Shown piece after piece: positions 14,977 to 23,123 of a stretch of DNA of 25,056 nt. The DNA lies in contig NZ_CAXIBN010000024.1 in the NCBI RefSeq assembly GCF_964021735.1, forward strand, positions 1 through 25,056, read 5' to 3'. The position numbers and the translations under genes were made by a program. The notes beneath the pieces were generated by a model, which was not told the origin of the DNA, made no database searches, and saw only the letters and a program-made list of their open reading frames with translations. Source of the stretch: Wocania_A sp964021735 (GTDB lineage: Bacteria > Bacteroidota > Bacteroidia > Flavobacteriales > Flavobacteriaceae). Position 1 is the stretch's first letter. Each line of letters begins with the position of its first letter.

Positions 14977-16710
14977 ATGGAACATTTTGTAGTATCGGCT
15001 CGTAAATACAGACCCCAAACGTTTAAAGACGTAGTTGGGCAACAAGCTATTACAAATACGTTATTGAATGCTATTGAAAACAATCATTTAGCTCAAGCCC
15101 TTTTGTTTACTGGCCCTCGAGGAGTTGGTAAAACAACATGCGCCCGTATTTTGGCAAAAATGATTAATAGTGATGGCTCTGAAACTGGTGATGAAGATTT
15201 TGCATTTAATATTTTTGAGCTTGATGCAGCATCAAACAATTCAGTTGATGATATAAGAAATTTAACTGATCAAGTCCGTATTCCACCACAAGTCGGTAAG
15301 TATAAAGTCTATATTATTGATGAGGTACATATGCTATCTCAAGCCGCTTTTAATGCTTTTTTAAAAACTTTGGAAGAACCCCCAAAACATTGTATTTTTA
15401 TTTTAGCAACTACCGAGAAACATAAAATAATTCCAACTATTTTATCGCGTTGCCAAATTTTTGATTTTAAACGCATAACTGTTAAAGATGCTAAAGGCTA
15501 TTTAAAATATATTGCCGATGAGCAAGGTGTAAAAGCTGAGGATGATGCACTACATATCATAGCCCAAAAAGCAGATGGTGCCATGCGAGATGCTTTATCC
15601 ATTTTTGACAGAGTAGTTAGTTTTTCTGGTAAAAATCTAACACGACAAGCCGTTACAGAAAATTTGAATGTACTTGATTATGAAACTTATTTTACAAGTA
15701 CAAATCTTATTTTAGAAAATAAAATCCCAGAATTGTTGCTTCAATTTAACAATACACTTTCAAAAGGGTTTGACGGACATCATTTTATAGCTGGTTTAGC
15801 ATCTCATTTTAGAGATTTACTAGTTAGTAAAACACCAGAAACTATAGAACTGCTTGAAGTTGGTGAACAAACCAAAAACAAATATTTAGAGCAATCTAAA
15901 AAAGCCTCGCAAGAATTTTTAATGCAAGGTATTAATCTTGCCAACGATTGCGATCTCAAATACAAAACCAGCAAAAACCAACGCTTACTTGTTGAGTTAT
16001 GTTTAATGCAGCTTGCCTCTATCACTTTTGATGGAGAAAAAAAAAATAGCAAACATTACATAATTCCGGCTTCTTATTTTAAAAAGAAAGGTATAACTCC
16101 TATACCTGTAACTTTACCACCAAAAACTACTAAAAATAAAGCTTTAGAAGTTAATGAATTAGAAACCACTTCTAGAAAAGACGACGTTCCTGCAGCTGTA
16201 GCTAACTTACAAGTAAAAGAACCTCCAAAAATAGTTTTAAAACAAGATACTAAACGCACATCGGGACTATCGCTAAGCAGTATAAGAGCAAAAAAAGAAC
16301 ATCAAATACGACAAATGGATGTTGTAATTGATGAAGAAAACTTACCAAAAGATCCTTTTACAGAAAAGCAATTAGTTGAAACTTGGAATGCATATGTTAA
16401 AAAAATCGAAGATAAAGGGCAATATAATCTAGCTTCAATTTTATCGATTGATATTCCAAAGCTAAAAGAAACAACTATTCATTTAGAATTCCCTAATGAA
16501 ACGAATAAGGTAGAAGTTGAACGTCAGCAATACAATTTATTAGGTTTTATTAGAAAGGCTTTAAACAATTTTGATATTGGTTTATCGATAACCGTAAACG
16601 AAGTTTTAGAGAAAAAATACGCCTATACTAGTATGGATAAATTTGAAAAATTAAAGGCTAAAAACCCTAATATTGAAACTTTAAAAAAAACTTTTGGTTT
16701 AGATGTTTAA
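14977..16710 (+). CDS. dnaX: DNA polymerase III subunit gamma/tau
   Basis: A 577-residue clamp-loader ATPase that drives beta-clamp loading and (as tau) links the polymerase cores at the fork. AAA+ motifs: Walker A GPRGVGKT (46-53), Walker B IIDEVHML (113-120), sensor-1 LATTEK (143-148), and the SRC arginine finger (157-159). Domain III ends near LVELCLMQLA (about 336-345). Residues about 358-440 are a basic linker and about 450-577 the tau-specific C terminus. Two oddities: the four-cysteine zinc module usually found between Walker A and B in E. coli-like DnaX is absent (61-80 is short and has no cysteine), and a run of ten A at 16037-16046 sits just after domain III. The last 8 bases overlap the next gene. 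Confidence 0.95.
   Translation: MEHFVVSARKYRPQTFKDVVGQQAITNTLLNAIENNHLAQALLFTGPRGVGKTTCARILAKMINSDGSETGDEDFAFNIFELDAASNNSVDDIRNLTDQVRIPPQVGKYKVYIIDEVHMLSQAAFNAFLKTLEEPPKHCIFILATTEKHKIIPTILSRCQIFDFKRITVKDAKGYLKYIADEQGVKAEDDALHIIAQKADGAMRDALSIFDRVVSFSGKNLTRQAVTENLNVLDYETYFTSTNLILENKIPELLLQFNNTLSKGFDGHHFIAGLASHFRDLLVSKTPETIELLEVGEQTKNKYLEQSKKASQEFLMQGINLANDCDLKYKTSKNQRLLVELCLMQLASITFDGEKKNSKHYIIPASYFKKKGITPIPVTLPPKTTKNKALEVNELETTSRKDDVPAAVANLQVKEPPKIVLKQDTKRTSGLSLSSIRAKKEHQIRQMDVVIDEENLPKDPFTEKQLVETWNAYVKKIEDKGQYNLASILSIDIPKLKETTIHLEFPNETNKVEVERQQYNLLGFIRKALNNFDIGLSITVNEVLEKKYAYTSMDKFEKLKAKNPNIETLKKTFGLDV
16037..16046 (+). other. dnaX: A10 homopolymer in dnaX, candidate slippage site for a gamma form
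   Basis: Codons 354-357 read GAA AAA AAA AAT, giving ten consecutive A. Adding one A (transcript slip) or a -1 ribosomal shift gives GAA AAA AAA AAA TAG, a stop at once, product about 357 residues. Losing one A or a +1 shift gives ...ATA GCA AAC ATT ACA TAA, a stop after five more codons, product about 361 residues. Both truncations end right after domain III, as gamma does in T. thermophilus (A9 tract) and E. coli. Confidence 0.55.
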
Positions 16711-17278
16711 ATACTTATTTATAAAAAAGTTATGTGTTTTTATTTTCGTTGTAATTATTACTTTAATAAGCTGTGACGGACGTGATAGAAAGTATAAAAC
16801 AAATACAGAAGTTTTAAAAGAAAACAAACTGTTTGATTCTTTTTCTGAGGAAATAAAATACATTCCCGAGCAACGTACCGAAGTTTTAACAGATACCTTT
16901 TTAAGCACAGGTTTTCAAATTAAAATACAATATTATGCGCTTGATACTAAAACTGTAAAGTTTTCAAACGATAAAAACAAAACACTTCATTTTAAAAATT
17001 TTGAAGCTCAACTTCAAATTTTAAAAAACAATAAATTGGTAGTTCAAAATATTATCAATAAAAGGAGCTTTATAGAATTTGAATCTCCTACTTTTTGGGA
17101 ACAAGCCATTATGCAATTCATTTGGATAGATTATGAAAAATCAACCGAAAACATTATAACGCTAAACACATCTTTTAACATTCCAGAAACTGAAATTTAC
17201 AAAGACTTTAGCATTATAATTGATGCTTTTGGAAATATTAAGATACGAGAAATTAGTCTTGTTGAAAATGTATTATAG
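16703..17278 (+). CDS. Small lipoprotein of unknown function
   Basis: A 191-residue protein with a lipoprotein signal: basic start (FKYLFIKK), hydrophobic 9-20 and lipobox LISC (C24), so probably lipidated and attached to the inner or outer membrane. The mature part is rich in beta-strand-like stretches (GFQIKIQYYALD, FEAQLQILKNNKLVVQNI, IDAFGNIKIREI) with charged turns, suggesting a compact beta-sandwich-type fold. No family recognised with confidence. It overlaps dnaX by 8 bases and is followed 2 bases later by miaE, so it is in that operon; the link is probably transcriptional rather than functional. Part of the leader overlaps the dnaX stop region in another frame. Confidence 0.75.
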   Translation: MFKYLFIKKLCVFIFVVIITLISCDGRDRKYKTNTEVLKENKLFDSFSEEIKYIPEQRTEVLTDTFLSTGFQIKIQYYALDTKTVKFSNDKNKTLHFKNFEAQLQILKNNKLVVQNIINKRSFIEFESPTFWEQAIMQFIWIDYEKSTENIITLNTSFNIPETEIYKDFSIIIDAFGNIKIREISLVENVL

Positions 17279-17280
17279 TT

Positions 17281-17862
17281 ATGTTAGGATTAAAATTACC
17301 AACCGATCCGCGTTGGGTAAACATTGTAGAAAAAAATATTGAAGATATACTTACAGATCATGCTTTTTGCGAGCAAAAGGCAACAAGTACTGCTATATCT
17401 TTAATTGTTAGTTTTCCAGAGTATACAGAGTTAGTACAAGAAATGGTGGCTTTAGTGAAAGAAGAAATAAGCCATTTTAAAATGGTACACGATATCATTA
17501 TAAAACGTGGTTGGACTTTAGGTCGAGATAGACGTGATGATTATGTGGTACAATTAATTAAATTTTTCCCTAAAGGTGGTAGCAGAACTACACAACTGGT
17601 GCATCGATTATTGTATGCTGCATTAATAGAAGCTAGAAGTTGCGAACGTTTTAGACTACTTTCTGAAGAATTACAAGATAAAGAATTAGCTGATTTTTAC
17701 AGAAAATTAATGGTAAGTGAAGCTAATCATTATACTATGTTTTTAGGCTTTGCTAGACAGTACGGAAATAAAAAAGAAGTTGACACCAAATGGCAGCAAC
17801 TTCTTGAATATGAGAGTAAAATTATGGCAAATCTCGGTAAAACCGAAACCATACACGGTTAA
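17281..17862 (+). CDS. miaE: tRNA-(ms2io6A)-hydroxylase-like protein (MiaE family)
   Basis: A 193-residue four-helix diiron protein of the MiaE family, which hydroxylates ms2i6A at tRNA position 37. Expected iron ligands are all present: E31 (HAFCEQKA), E62 and H65 (EEISH), E117 (IEARS), E147 and H150 (SEANH). The length and the N-terminal LPTDPRW block match. In Bacteroidota this protein is named from homology; whether the substrate is ms2i6A in this organism depends on miaB/miaA, which are not in the window. It starts 2 bases after the lipoprotein stop, in the dnaX operon, and its stop codon shares three of four bases (TTAA, 17859-17862) with that of the convergent barrel gene. Confidence 0.88.
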   Translation: MLGLKLPTDPRWVNIVEKNIEDILTDHAFCEQKATSTAISLIVSFPEYTELVQEMVALVKEEISHFKMVHDIIIKRGWTLGRDRRDDYVVQLIKFFPKGGSRTTQLVHRLLYAALIEARSCERFRLLSEELQDKELADFYRKLMVSEANHYTMFLGFARQYGNKKEVDTKWQQLLEYESKIMANLGKTETIHG

Positions 17863-18449
17863 AATTTGTAACCAATACCAATTTGAATATTTGTGTTTTT
17901 TGCTTCAACATTTAAGTGGTCGTCAAATATGTTTGAGAAACCGTAAGTGTATCTTAAATCTGCAAAAAGCATATGAGATAGTTTGTATTCTATTCCTCCA
18001 ACGCCTGAATAGGCAAAGTTTTTAATACCATCTTCGTATTTATGAACCTTTAAACTAACTTGTGGACCAGCTCCAATATGAATTTTTTCGCTAATTCTAA
18101 ATCTGAAAAAAATGGGAGCTTGAATATAATCTAAATGTAGTGTTTCTTCATTAGCACCTTCAGCAGAAAACTGAATTTCTGGCATTAAAGACACTGTATT
18201 AGATAAGCCAATATTAGCAAAAAAACCAACAAACATACTGTTTCTATGCTTGTTGCTCATGGTTGGTGCTGCCTTAAAGTCAAGATTAGAAATATTATAA
18301 CCTCCTCTTATACCATACATTACACCTTTAAATGCAGGGCCTTTAGACATTACTTTTGTAGAATCTATTGCTTTAGTAGAATTATCATTTTGAGAAAATC
18401 CATAAAATGAAAAACTAAGCAATACTGTTATTAGTAATAATTTTTTCAT
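17859..18449 (-). CDS. PorT-like outer-membrane beta-barrel protein
   Basis: A 196-residue protein with a signal peptide (hydrophobic 4-17, probable cut after GFSQ at 17-20). The mature part begins with a short polar stretch containing repeated K/S/T, and then a series of alternating strands: GVMYGIRGGYNISNL, MFVGFFANIGLS, SLMPEIQFSAEG, APIFFRFRISEKIHIGAGPQ, SGVGGIEYKLS, ADLRYTYGFS and IQIGIGYKF. It ends in phenylalanine, as outer-membrane barrels do. This is the eight-stranded barrel pattern of the PorT family. No ligand can be inferred. It converges on miaE with overlapping stop codons and no terminator between. Confidence 0.8.
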   Translation of the reverse strand: MKKLLLITVLLSFSFYGFSQNDNSTKAIDSTKVMSKGPAFKGVMYGIRGGYNISNLDFKAAPTMSNKHRNSMFVGFFANIGLSNTVSLMPEIQFSAEGANEETLHLDYIQAPIFFRFRISEKIHIGAGPQVSLKVHKYEDGIKNFAYSGVGGIEYKLSHMLFADLRYTYGFSNIFDDHLNVEAKNTNIQIGIGYKF

Positions 18450-18556
18450 AAGTTATTATTTAATAGGTTTGGGTTTAAAATAATAGCAATTTTATGTGGA
18501 CGAATATATATTATAAAATTATAATACTCGTATTTTAAAAGATGAATGGCACAATT

Positions 18557-19462
18557 TTACTGTGTATTGCTAGAAACTGTTTCGAAATATATACTTTTTA
18601 TAATACCGTCGGCTAAACCAATTTTAGGAACATATATGTATTTTGAACGACTCCATTTCATTGCAGAAAGATAAATACGCATAGCAGGAATAATTACATC
18701 TGCCCTATCTTGATTTAACGAAAGCTCTGTGATGCGTTCTTCATAAGAATAGCTTTGCAACATATTATAATAAGAAGTTAAATAGAAATAAGTAAGGGGT
18801 TTGCCTAATGCCTTTCCTGATATTTTGAAGATTTTGTTAATATTACCACCAGAACCTAAAACATCTATTTTATCGTAAGGCTTTACAATAGTAGTTATCC
18901 ATTCTTGTAATTCTTCCCAAGCTTCTTTTTTAACCATATCGTTAAGTAGCCTTACAGTTCCTATTTTAAATGATTTTGATGCTGTTTGTTTTCCTCTATG
19001 AATAATAGTAAACTCAGTACTACCGCCACCAACATCTACATACAAATACGTTTTATTATCGTCTATAAATTTATTCAAATCTGTAGCTGCAATAATAGCT
19101 GCTTCTTCTTCACCTTCAATAACATCTATACTAATACCTGAATTTTCAAATACTAAATCGACTATTTTTTTACCATTTGTAGACTCACGCATTGCCGATG
19201 TAGCACAGGCTTTATATTTTACTACTTTATGAGATTTCATTAAAAGCTTAAAAGCAAGCATGGTATCTAAAATACGTTGTGTATTCTCTTTCGATATTTT
19301 TTGTTTAATAAACACATCAGCACCCAAACGAATAGGGACACGAACTAATGAATTTTTTTTGAATTGAACAGGTTTACCTTTCTCTTCGATAATATTTGAA
19401 ATTAGTAATCTTACAGCATTTGAACCTATATCTATAGCTGCATATTTTTTTATTGAAAGCAT
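18557..19462 (-). CDS. ppx: Exopolyphosphatase / guanosine pentaphosphate phosphohydrolase family (Ppx/GppA)
   Basis: A 301-residue ASKHA-fold phosphohydrolase that cleaves terminal phosphate from polyphosphate (or pppGpp). Signatures: AAIDIGSNAVRLL (8-20) phosphate-binding loop, CATSAMREST (86-95), IEGEEEA (115-121) and YVDVGGGSTEF (141-151). It is the short two-domain form, without the C-terminal HD-like domain of E. coli Ppx. It starts 1 base after the ppk1 stop, so both enzymes of polyphosphate turnover are made from one transcript. Ppx and GppA cannot be told apart by sequence alone; the position next to ppk1 favours polyphosphate. Confidence 0.88.
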   Translation of the reverse strand: MLSIKKYAAIDIGSNAVRLLISNIIEEKGKPVQFKKNSLVRVPIRLGADVFIKQKISKENTQRILDTMLAFKLLMKSHKVVKYKACATSAMRESTNGKKIVDLVFENSGISIDVIEGEEEAAIIAATDLNKFIDDNKTYLYVDVGGGSTEFTIIHRGKQTASKSFKIGTVRLLNDMVKKEAWEELQEWITTIVKPYDKIDVLGSGGNINKIFKISGKALGKPLTYFYLTSYYNMLQSYSYEERITELSLNQDRADVIIPAMRIYLSAMKWSRSKYIYVPKIGLADGIIKSIYFETVSSNTQ

Positions 19463-19463
19463 A

Positions 19464-21527
19464 CTAGTTTTCTAACTTGTTTTGATAATAATTGTAAATA
19501 GCAATTTGAGATCTTACTTTTGGTTTATCATTAATTCTATATTCATTTTCTTGTGATGTATTTAATAATCTAGCTTTTACATTATCGCTCCAACAAATGG
19601 CATAGGTATCAATAATTTCTTGTTTTAATGCTTCGTTATAAATTGGACAACTCACTTCTACTCTATTGTCTATGTTTCTTGTCATCCAATCTGCAGAAGA
19701 TATATAAACTTTTGAATTATCATTTTCTCCAAAAATATAAATTCTTGAGTGTTCTAAAAATTTATCAACAACACTTATAACTTCAATATTATCACTCATT
19801 CCTTTAACACTAGGGATTAAACAGCAAATCCCTCGAACTATCATCTGTATTTTTACTCCTGCTCTACTAGCTTCGTATAATTTATCAATCATTACATAAC
19901 TAGAAATGCTATTCATTTTTAATCGAATTCTACCAGTTTTTCCATTTTTAACCTTTTCAACCTCTTCGTCAATTAACTTAGATAAAGCTTTTTGAGTATA
20001 ATGTGGAGAAGTTATTAAATGCTTATACCTGAATATTTTATAATTAGTTTGAAAGAAGTTAAAAATTTTATTGACATCTTTTAAAATACTCTGATCTGAA
20101 GTAAAAAGCGTGTAATCTGTATAAATTTTTGCTGTAGATTCGTTAAAATTTCCTGTGCTTATAAAACCGTAGCGTTTTATTTTATTGTTCTCTTCTCTTT
20201 CTATAACACACATTTTGCTATGTACTTTTAAACCTTGAACGCCAAAAATTAAATTTACGCCTTCATCTTCCATTTGTTGTGCATAATTTATATTGGCTTG
20301 TTCATCAAAACGTGCTTGGAGTTCTATTGAAACTGTTACTGTTTTTCCATTAATTGCTGCATTTATTAGCGAACTTGCAACATGAGAAATCTCTGCTAAT
20401 CGATAAATAGTAATTTTAATGGTTTTTACTTTAGGGTCTAATGCAGCTTCTCTTAAAAACTTAACTATATAAGAAAATGTATGATAAGGAGCATAAAGCA
20501 AATATTCTTTAGTAGCAATGGCTTCAAAAATACTGGACTCAAAACTAAGTCCTTTGATGCGTAAAGGTTCTATTTTATCATAAAGAAGATCTGTTCTTCC
20601 TAAACTAGGAAAGCTCATATAATCTCGTCTGTTGTGATAACGCCCACCAGGAATGATACTATCTGTATCGTCAATTCCCATTTTAGACATTAAGTACTCT
20701 AAGGTATCATTATCAATAGTCTTATCATACACAAATCTTACAGGCTCTCCTACTTGTCTGTGCTTTACGCTATCTGATATTTTATCTATAAAACTTTTAC
20801 TTAAATCACTTTCAAAATCTAATTCGGCATCACGAGAAATTTTAATCATATGAGCCGATATGCTTTTATAATCGAAAATATTGAATATATCACTTAAACA
20901 GTGACGTAATAAATCATCAATTAGAATAATAAAGCTTTTATCTCCTTGCTTTGGTAGTTCAACAAAACGATTTATTGATTTTGGTATTTCTAATAAAGCA
21001 AATTGATTTTCATTATTAGCCATTATCATTCGTACAGCTAAATAAGCTCCAGTGTCTTTTAAATTAGGTAGCTGCACTAAATCGTTTAAAATAATAGTTA
21101 CTAGTGCTGGACTTACACTTTGTACAAAGTATTTTTTTATAAAATCATGCTGGGTATTATCAATTTGGGTTTCATTTATTATATAAATATTCTCTTCTTC
21201 TAACTTGTATTTAATACTGTCTAAAATACCCAAGCTTTCGCTTTGTTGCTTGATTACAATTTGAGTTATAATTTCTAACAACTCTTTTGCTTTAATACCT
21301 CCAAGCTCATTTTTACCTCCTTTTCCTGCTTCTACAATTCTTTTAACGGTAGCGTATCTTACCTTAAAGAATTCATCTAAATTATTAGAGAAAATACCTA
21401 AAAAGCGTAAACGTTCAATTAATGGCACTGTTTTATCTGTGGCTTCTTGTAAAACTCTTGCGTTAAACTGCAACCAGCTTATTTCTCTATTAATGTATAT
21501 ATTATTGTGTTTTTCAGCTTTAGTCAT
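19464..21527 (-). CDS. ppk1: Polyphosphate kinase 1
   Basis: A 687-residue enzyme that reversibly builds polyphosphate from ATP at the inner face of the membrane. It has the Ppk1 N-terminal four-helix start (YINREISWLQFNARVLQEA at 11-29), the FSNNLDEFFKVR block (46-57), VSIELQARFDEQANI (399-413), and the two catalytic-site histidines: H436 in GLKVHSKMC (the phosphohistidine) and H593 in LEHSRIYIF. SADWMTRNI (611-619) is also conserved. The length is typical. A TATATTTG box lies about 26 bases before the ATG at 21527. The coupled ppx stop-to-start gap and the upstream SixA-like gene make a polyphosphate locus. Confidence 0.94.
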   Translation of the reverse strand: MTKAEKHNNIYINREISWLQFNARVLQEATDKTVPLIERLRFLGIFSNNLDEFFKVRYATVKRIVEAGKGGKNELGGIKAKELLEIITQIVIKQQSESLGILDSIKYKLEEENIYIINETQIDNTQHDFIKKYFVQSVSPALVTIILNDLVQLPNLKDTGAYLAVRMIMANNENQFALLEIPKSINRFVELPKQGDKSFIILIDDLLRHCLSDIFNIFDYKSISAHMIKISRDAELDFESDLSKSFIDKISDSVKHRQVGEPVRFVYDKTIDNDTLEYLMSKMGIDDTDSIIPGGRYHNRRDYMSFPSLGRTDLLYDKIEPLRIKGLSFESSIFEAIATKEYLLYAPYHTFSYIVKFLREAALDPKVKTIKITIYRLAEISHVASSLINAAINGKTVTVSIELQARFDEQANINYAQQMEDEGVNLIFGVQGLKVHSKMCVIEREENNKIKRYGFISTGNFNESTAKIYTDYTLFTSDQSILKDVNKIFNFFQTNYKIFRYKHLITSPHYTQKALSKLIDEEVEKVKNGKTGRIRLKMNSISSYVMIDKLYEASRAGVKIQMIVRGICCLIPSVKGMSDNIEVISVVDKFLEHSRIYIFGENDNSKVYISSADWMTRNIDNRVEVSCPIYNEALKQEIIDTYAICWSDNVKARLLNTSQENEYRINDKPKVRSQIAIYNYYQNKLEN

Positions 21528-21552
21528 ATTTTTATTTAAGCAAATGTTATAA

Positions 21553-21560
21553 CAAATATA
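21553..21560 (-). promoter_or_regulatory. ppk1: -7 box of ppk1
   Basis: Minus-strand TATATTTG fits TAnnTTTG and lies 26 bases upstream of the ppk1 ATG, in the 81-base gap after the SixA-like gene. It indicates that ppk1-ppx can be transcribed separately from that gene. Confidence 0.5.
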
Positions 21561-21608
21561 TTCTATTTATACTTAATAATTTATCTAAGAATTATCTATT
21601 ACAACGTG

Positions 21609-22094
21609 TTATTTTAAATCTTTTGGAAATAATGTATATACCGTTTTTCCTTTATTTAAATCCGCCCAATTATCTATGTCGAATTCAATAATTACTACGC
21701 CACAGGTTGGTACATTTTCTATATATTTATCACCATAGGTATTTACAAAATCTGTTATGGCATGATTATGCCCAAAAACCATTAACGTATTAATTGATGC
21801 AGCAACTTCTTTTATAGTTTTAATAAGATTCTGCCCTGAAAAATCATATAAATTATGGTTTAAATCCATTAAACTTTTGTCAATATTTAAGTTTAAAATA
21901 AATGCATTTGCTGTAGTTTTTGCACGTACAGCATCACTAGATAACACTTTATTAATTATTAAACCTTTGTTTTTTAAGTAATTAGACATTGTCTCTACAT
22001 CATTAACTCCTCTTTCGTTTAATGGTCTTTCGTGGTCAATAACATTGTGTTTCCATGAAGATTTTGCATGCCGTACCAAAATTAGTTTTTTCAT
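21609..22094 (-). CDS. Histidine phosphatase family protein (SixA-like)
   Basis: A 161-residue phosphoglycerate-mutase-fold phosphatase of the SixA branch. The nucleophile motif is LVRHAKSSW (6-14) with R8 and H9; HERPLNERG (21-29) and VFGHNHAIT (with the second catalytic His) follow. SixA of E. coli dephosphorylates phosphohistidine on HPt/PTS proteins, but this flavobacterial branch has no proven substrate. The start at 22094 is chosen because the strand MKKLILVRHA begins the fold; an in-frame ATG at 22154 would add 20 residues not found in the family. It is 81 bases upstream of ppk1 on the same strand, an arrangement that suggests a link to phosphate or polyphosphate metabolism. Confidence 0.85.
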   Translation of the reverse strand: MKKLILVRHAKSSWKHNVIDHERPLNERGVNDVETMSNYLKNKGLIINKVLSSDAVRAKTTANAFILNLNIDKSLMDLNHNLYDFSGQNLIKTIKEVAASINTLMVFGHNHAITDFVNTYGDKYIENVPTCGVVIIEFDIDNWADLNKGKTVYTLFPKDLK

Positions 22095-22207
22095 AAATAT
22101 TCGATTAAATGCGTTTTTTATCGACAAAAAGTTGTTTTTCTCGATTAAAATCAATTTATTTGTTCTTTATTAGAATAGAAATGTAATTAAAAAAATAGAA
22201 TGGAAAA

Positions 22208-22320
22208 AATTTATAAGCTAACCAGCAAATTTATAAGTAGTTATGTTTTAGCAACAATCGATAAGTTGATTTATTAAATCGATAAAAAGATGATAGCTGC
22301 CTTTTTATCGAATTTATAAG
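22208..22320 (+). repeat. Three direct copies of AATTTATAAG
   Basis: Exact 10-mers at 22208-22217, 22228-22237 and 22311-22320. The first two start 20 bases apart and the third 83 bases after the second, close to whole helical turns (about 2 and 8), so all could face the same side of the DNA. In AT-rich DNA, chance is possible. Confidence 0.45.
22279..22311. repeat. 11-bp perfect inverted repeat
   Basis: TCGATAAAAAG (22279-22289) pairs with CTTTTTATCGA (22301-22311) around an 11-base spacer. It could be an operator dyad or a hairpin in a transcript leader. There is no U-tract, so it is not a typical terminator. Confidence 0.5.
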
Positions 22321-22445
22321 TGATTTAACACTTTTATTTGATAAAGCAGTAACATATACGTTGTTTTGCTTTACCTACTTTAAAAAATTGAAAATTATGA
22401 TCCCAAATCTAGTTTCTAGTTATAAAATAGCATTGATTTTCAATG

Positions 22446-22469
22446 TTTTCCCTCACAGTTTTTCCCTCA
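22446..22469 (+). repeat. Tandem direct repeat TTTTCCCTCA
   Basis: Exact 10-mers at 22446-22455 and 22460-22469, 14 bases start to start, each with a CCC run that stands out from AT-rich surroundings. Located about 100 bases upstream of the ATG at 22570, a position suited to an activator site. No known regulator was recognised. Confidence 0.45.
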
Positions 22470-22569
22470 AAAGCTTTAACTCTATTCTTTGTTTTTTAGT
22501 TATTTACAGTGGCTAAAACACTAGAATAGTATCTAGTATATTTATAGTATAGTTTTAAATTTAATAATT

Positions 22570-23091
22570 ATGAAGAATAAATCAGCTTTAACATTTTACA
22601 CTTTTTTATTTGTGTGTTTTGCATCTCTTATGTATACAGGACAAGTTTTAGGGCAAGAAAATGATATTTTCGAACTTACAAATGATGATGAATTGTCTAA
22701 AGTAAAAGTAAAAAAATATAAAGAAGACAATAGAGGTAAATTTTATAACCTAGCTCAAAAACTACATACCACAAGTTATATTAGTAATAATACTATAAAT
22801 AAAGTGTATGGCGAAGGTGAAATAAAAAAAATAACTTTTGAGGATAGTAAATCGTTTAGCTTATTAAATAATAAAATTTACAATGCTGTAGAGTTAATTA
22901 CTGTAACATTAAATAATCTTAGTGATTTAAATAATACGTTAGATTTAACAACAAATAAAAATCTTAGTAGTCTTAAGTATGTATTTGTAAAATGTAACTT
23001 TAAATGCAAAAAACAGCAAATTAAGAAATTTGTTAAAGCTAAATCAAATTCTAAAATAAGAATTTTTTACAAAACTGAATCCCCATCATAA
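22570..23091 (+). CDS. Secreted protein of unknown function upstream of a giant adhesin
   Basis: A 173-residue protein with a signal peptide (hydrophobic 8-23, likely cut after VLGQ at 26-29), so exported. The mature part is about 144 residues and basic, especially at the C terminus (KKQQIKKFVKAKSNSKIRIF). A middle segment with LNNLSDLNNTLDLTTNKNLSSLKYVFV has a leucine/asparagine-rich rhythm reminiscent of one or two leucine-rich-repeat turns but too short to assign. Two cysteines lie close together in KCNFKC. No family recognised. It lies 32 bases before the large secreted gene and is probably co-transcribed with it, so it may be a partner or chaperone of the adhesin, which is inference. Confidence 0.7.
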   Translation: MKNKSALTFYTFLFVCFASLMYTGQVLGQENDIFELTNDDELSKVKVKKYKEDNRGKFYNLAQKLHTTSYISNNTINKVYGEGEIKKITFEDSKSFSLLNNKIYNAVELITVTLNNLSDLNNTLDLTTNKNLSSLKYVFVKCNFKCKKQQIKKFVKAKSNSKIRIFYKTESPS

Positions 23092-23123
23092 CAAAGCATA
23101 AGGTCAATTTAAAAGATTACGAC

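Larger units (their letters stand above)
22095..22569. promoter_or_regulatory. 475-base divergent intergenic region with several short repeats
   Basis: Non-coding stretch between the SixA-like gene (-) and the secreted protein gene (+). It holds three copies of AATTTATAAG, an 11-bp inverted repeat, a 6-bp dyad CATTGA-TTT-TCAATG (22431-22445), and a direct repeat of TTTTCCCTCA; these are listed separately or described here. There is no convincing reading frame. A match to TAnnTTTG is not clear before the ATG at 22570; TATAGTTTT at about 22548 is the nearest. Confidence 0.45.

Noticed and set aside
16684..16691. A8 run near the end of dnaX as a second slippage site
   Set aside because: It lies a few codons from the stop, so slipping would change little, and A8/T8 runs occur in other genes here.
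22095..22154. Upstream ATG for the SixA-like gene at 22154
   Set aside because: The 20 extra residues come before the MKKLILVRHA strand that begins this fold in the family and are unlikely to be translated.
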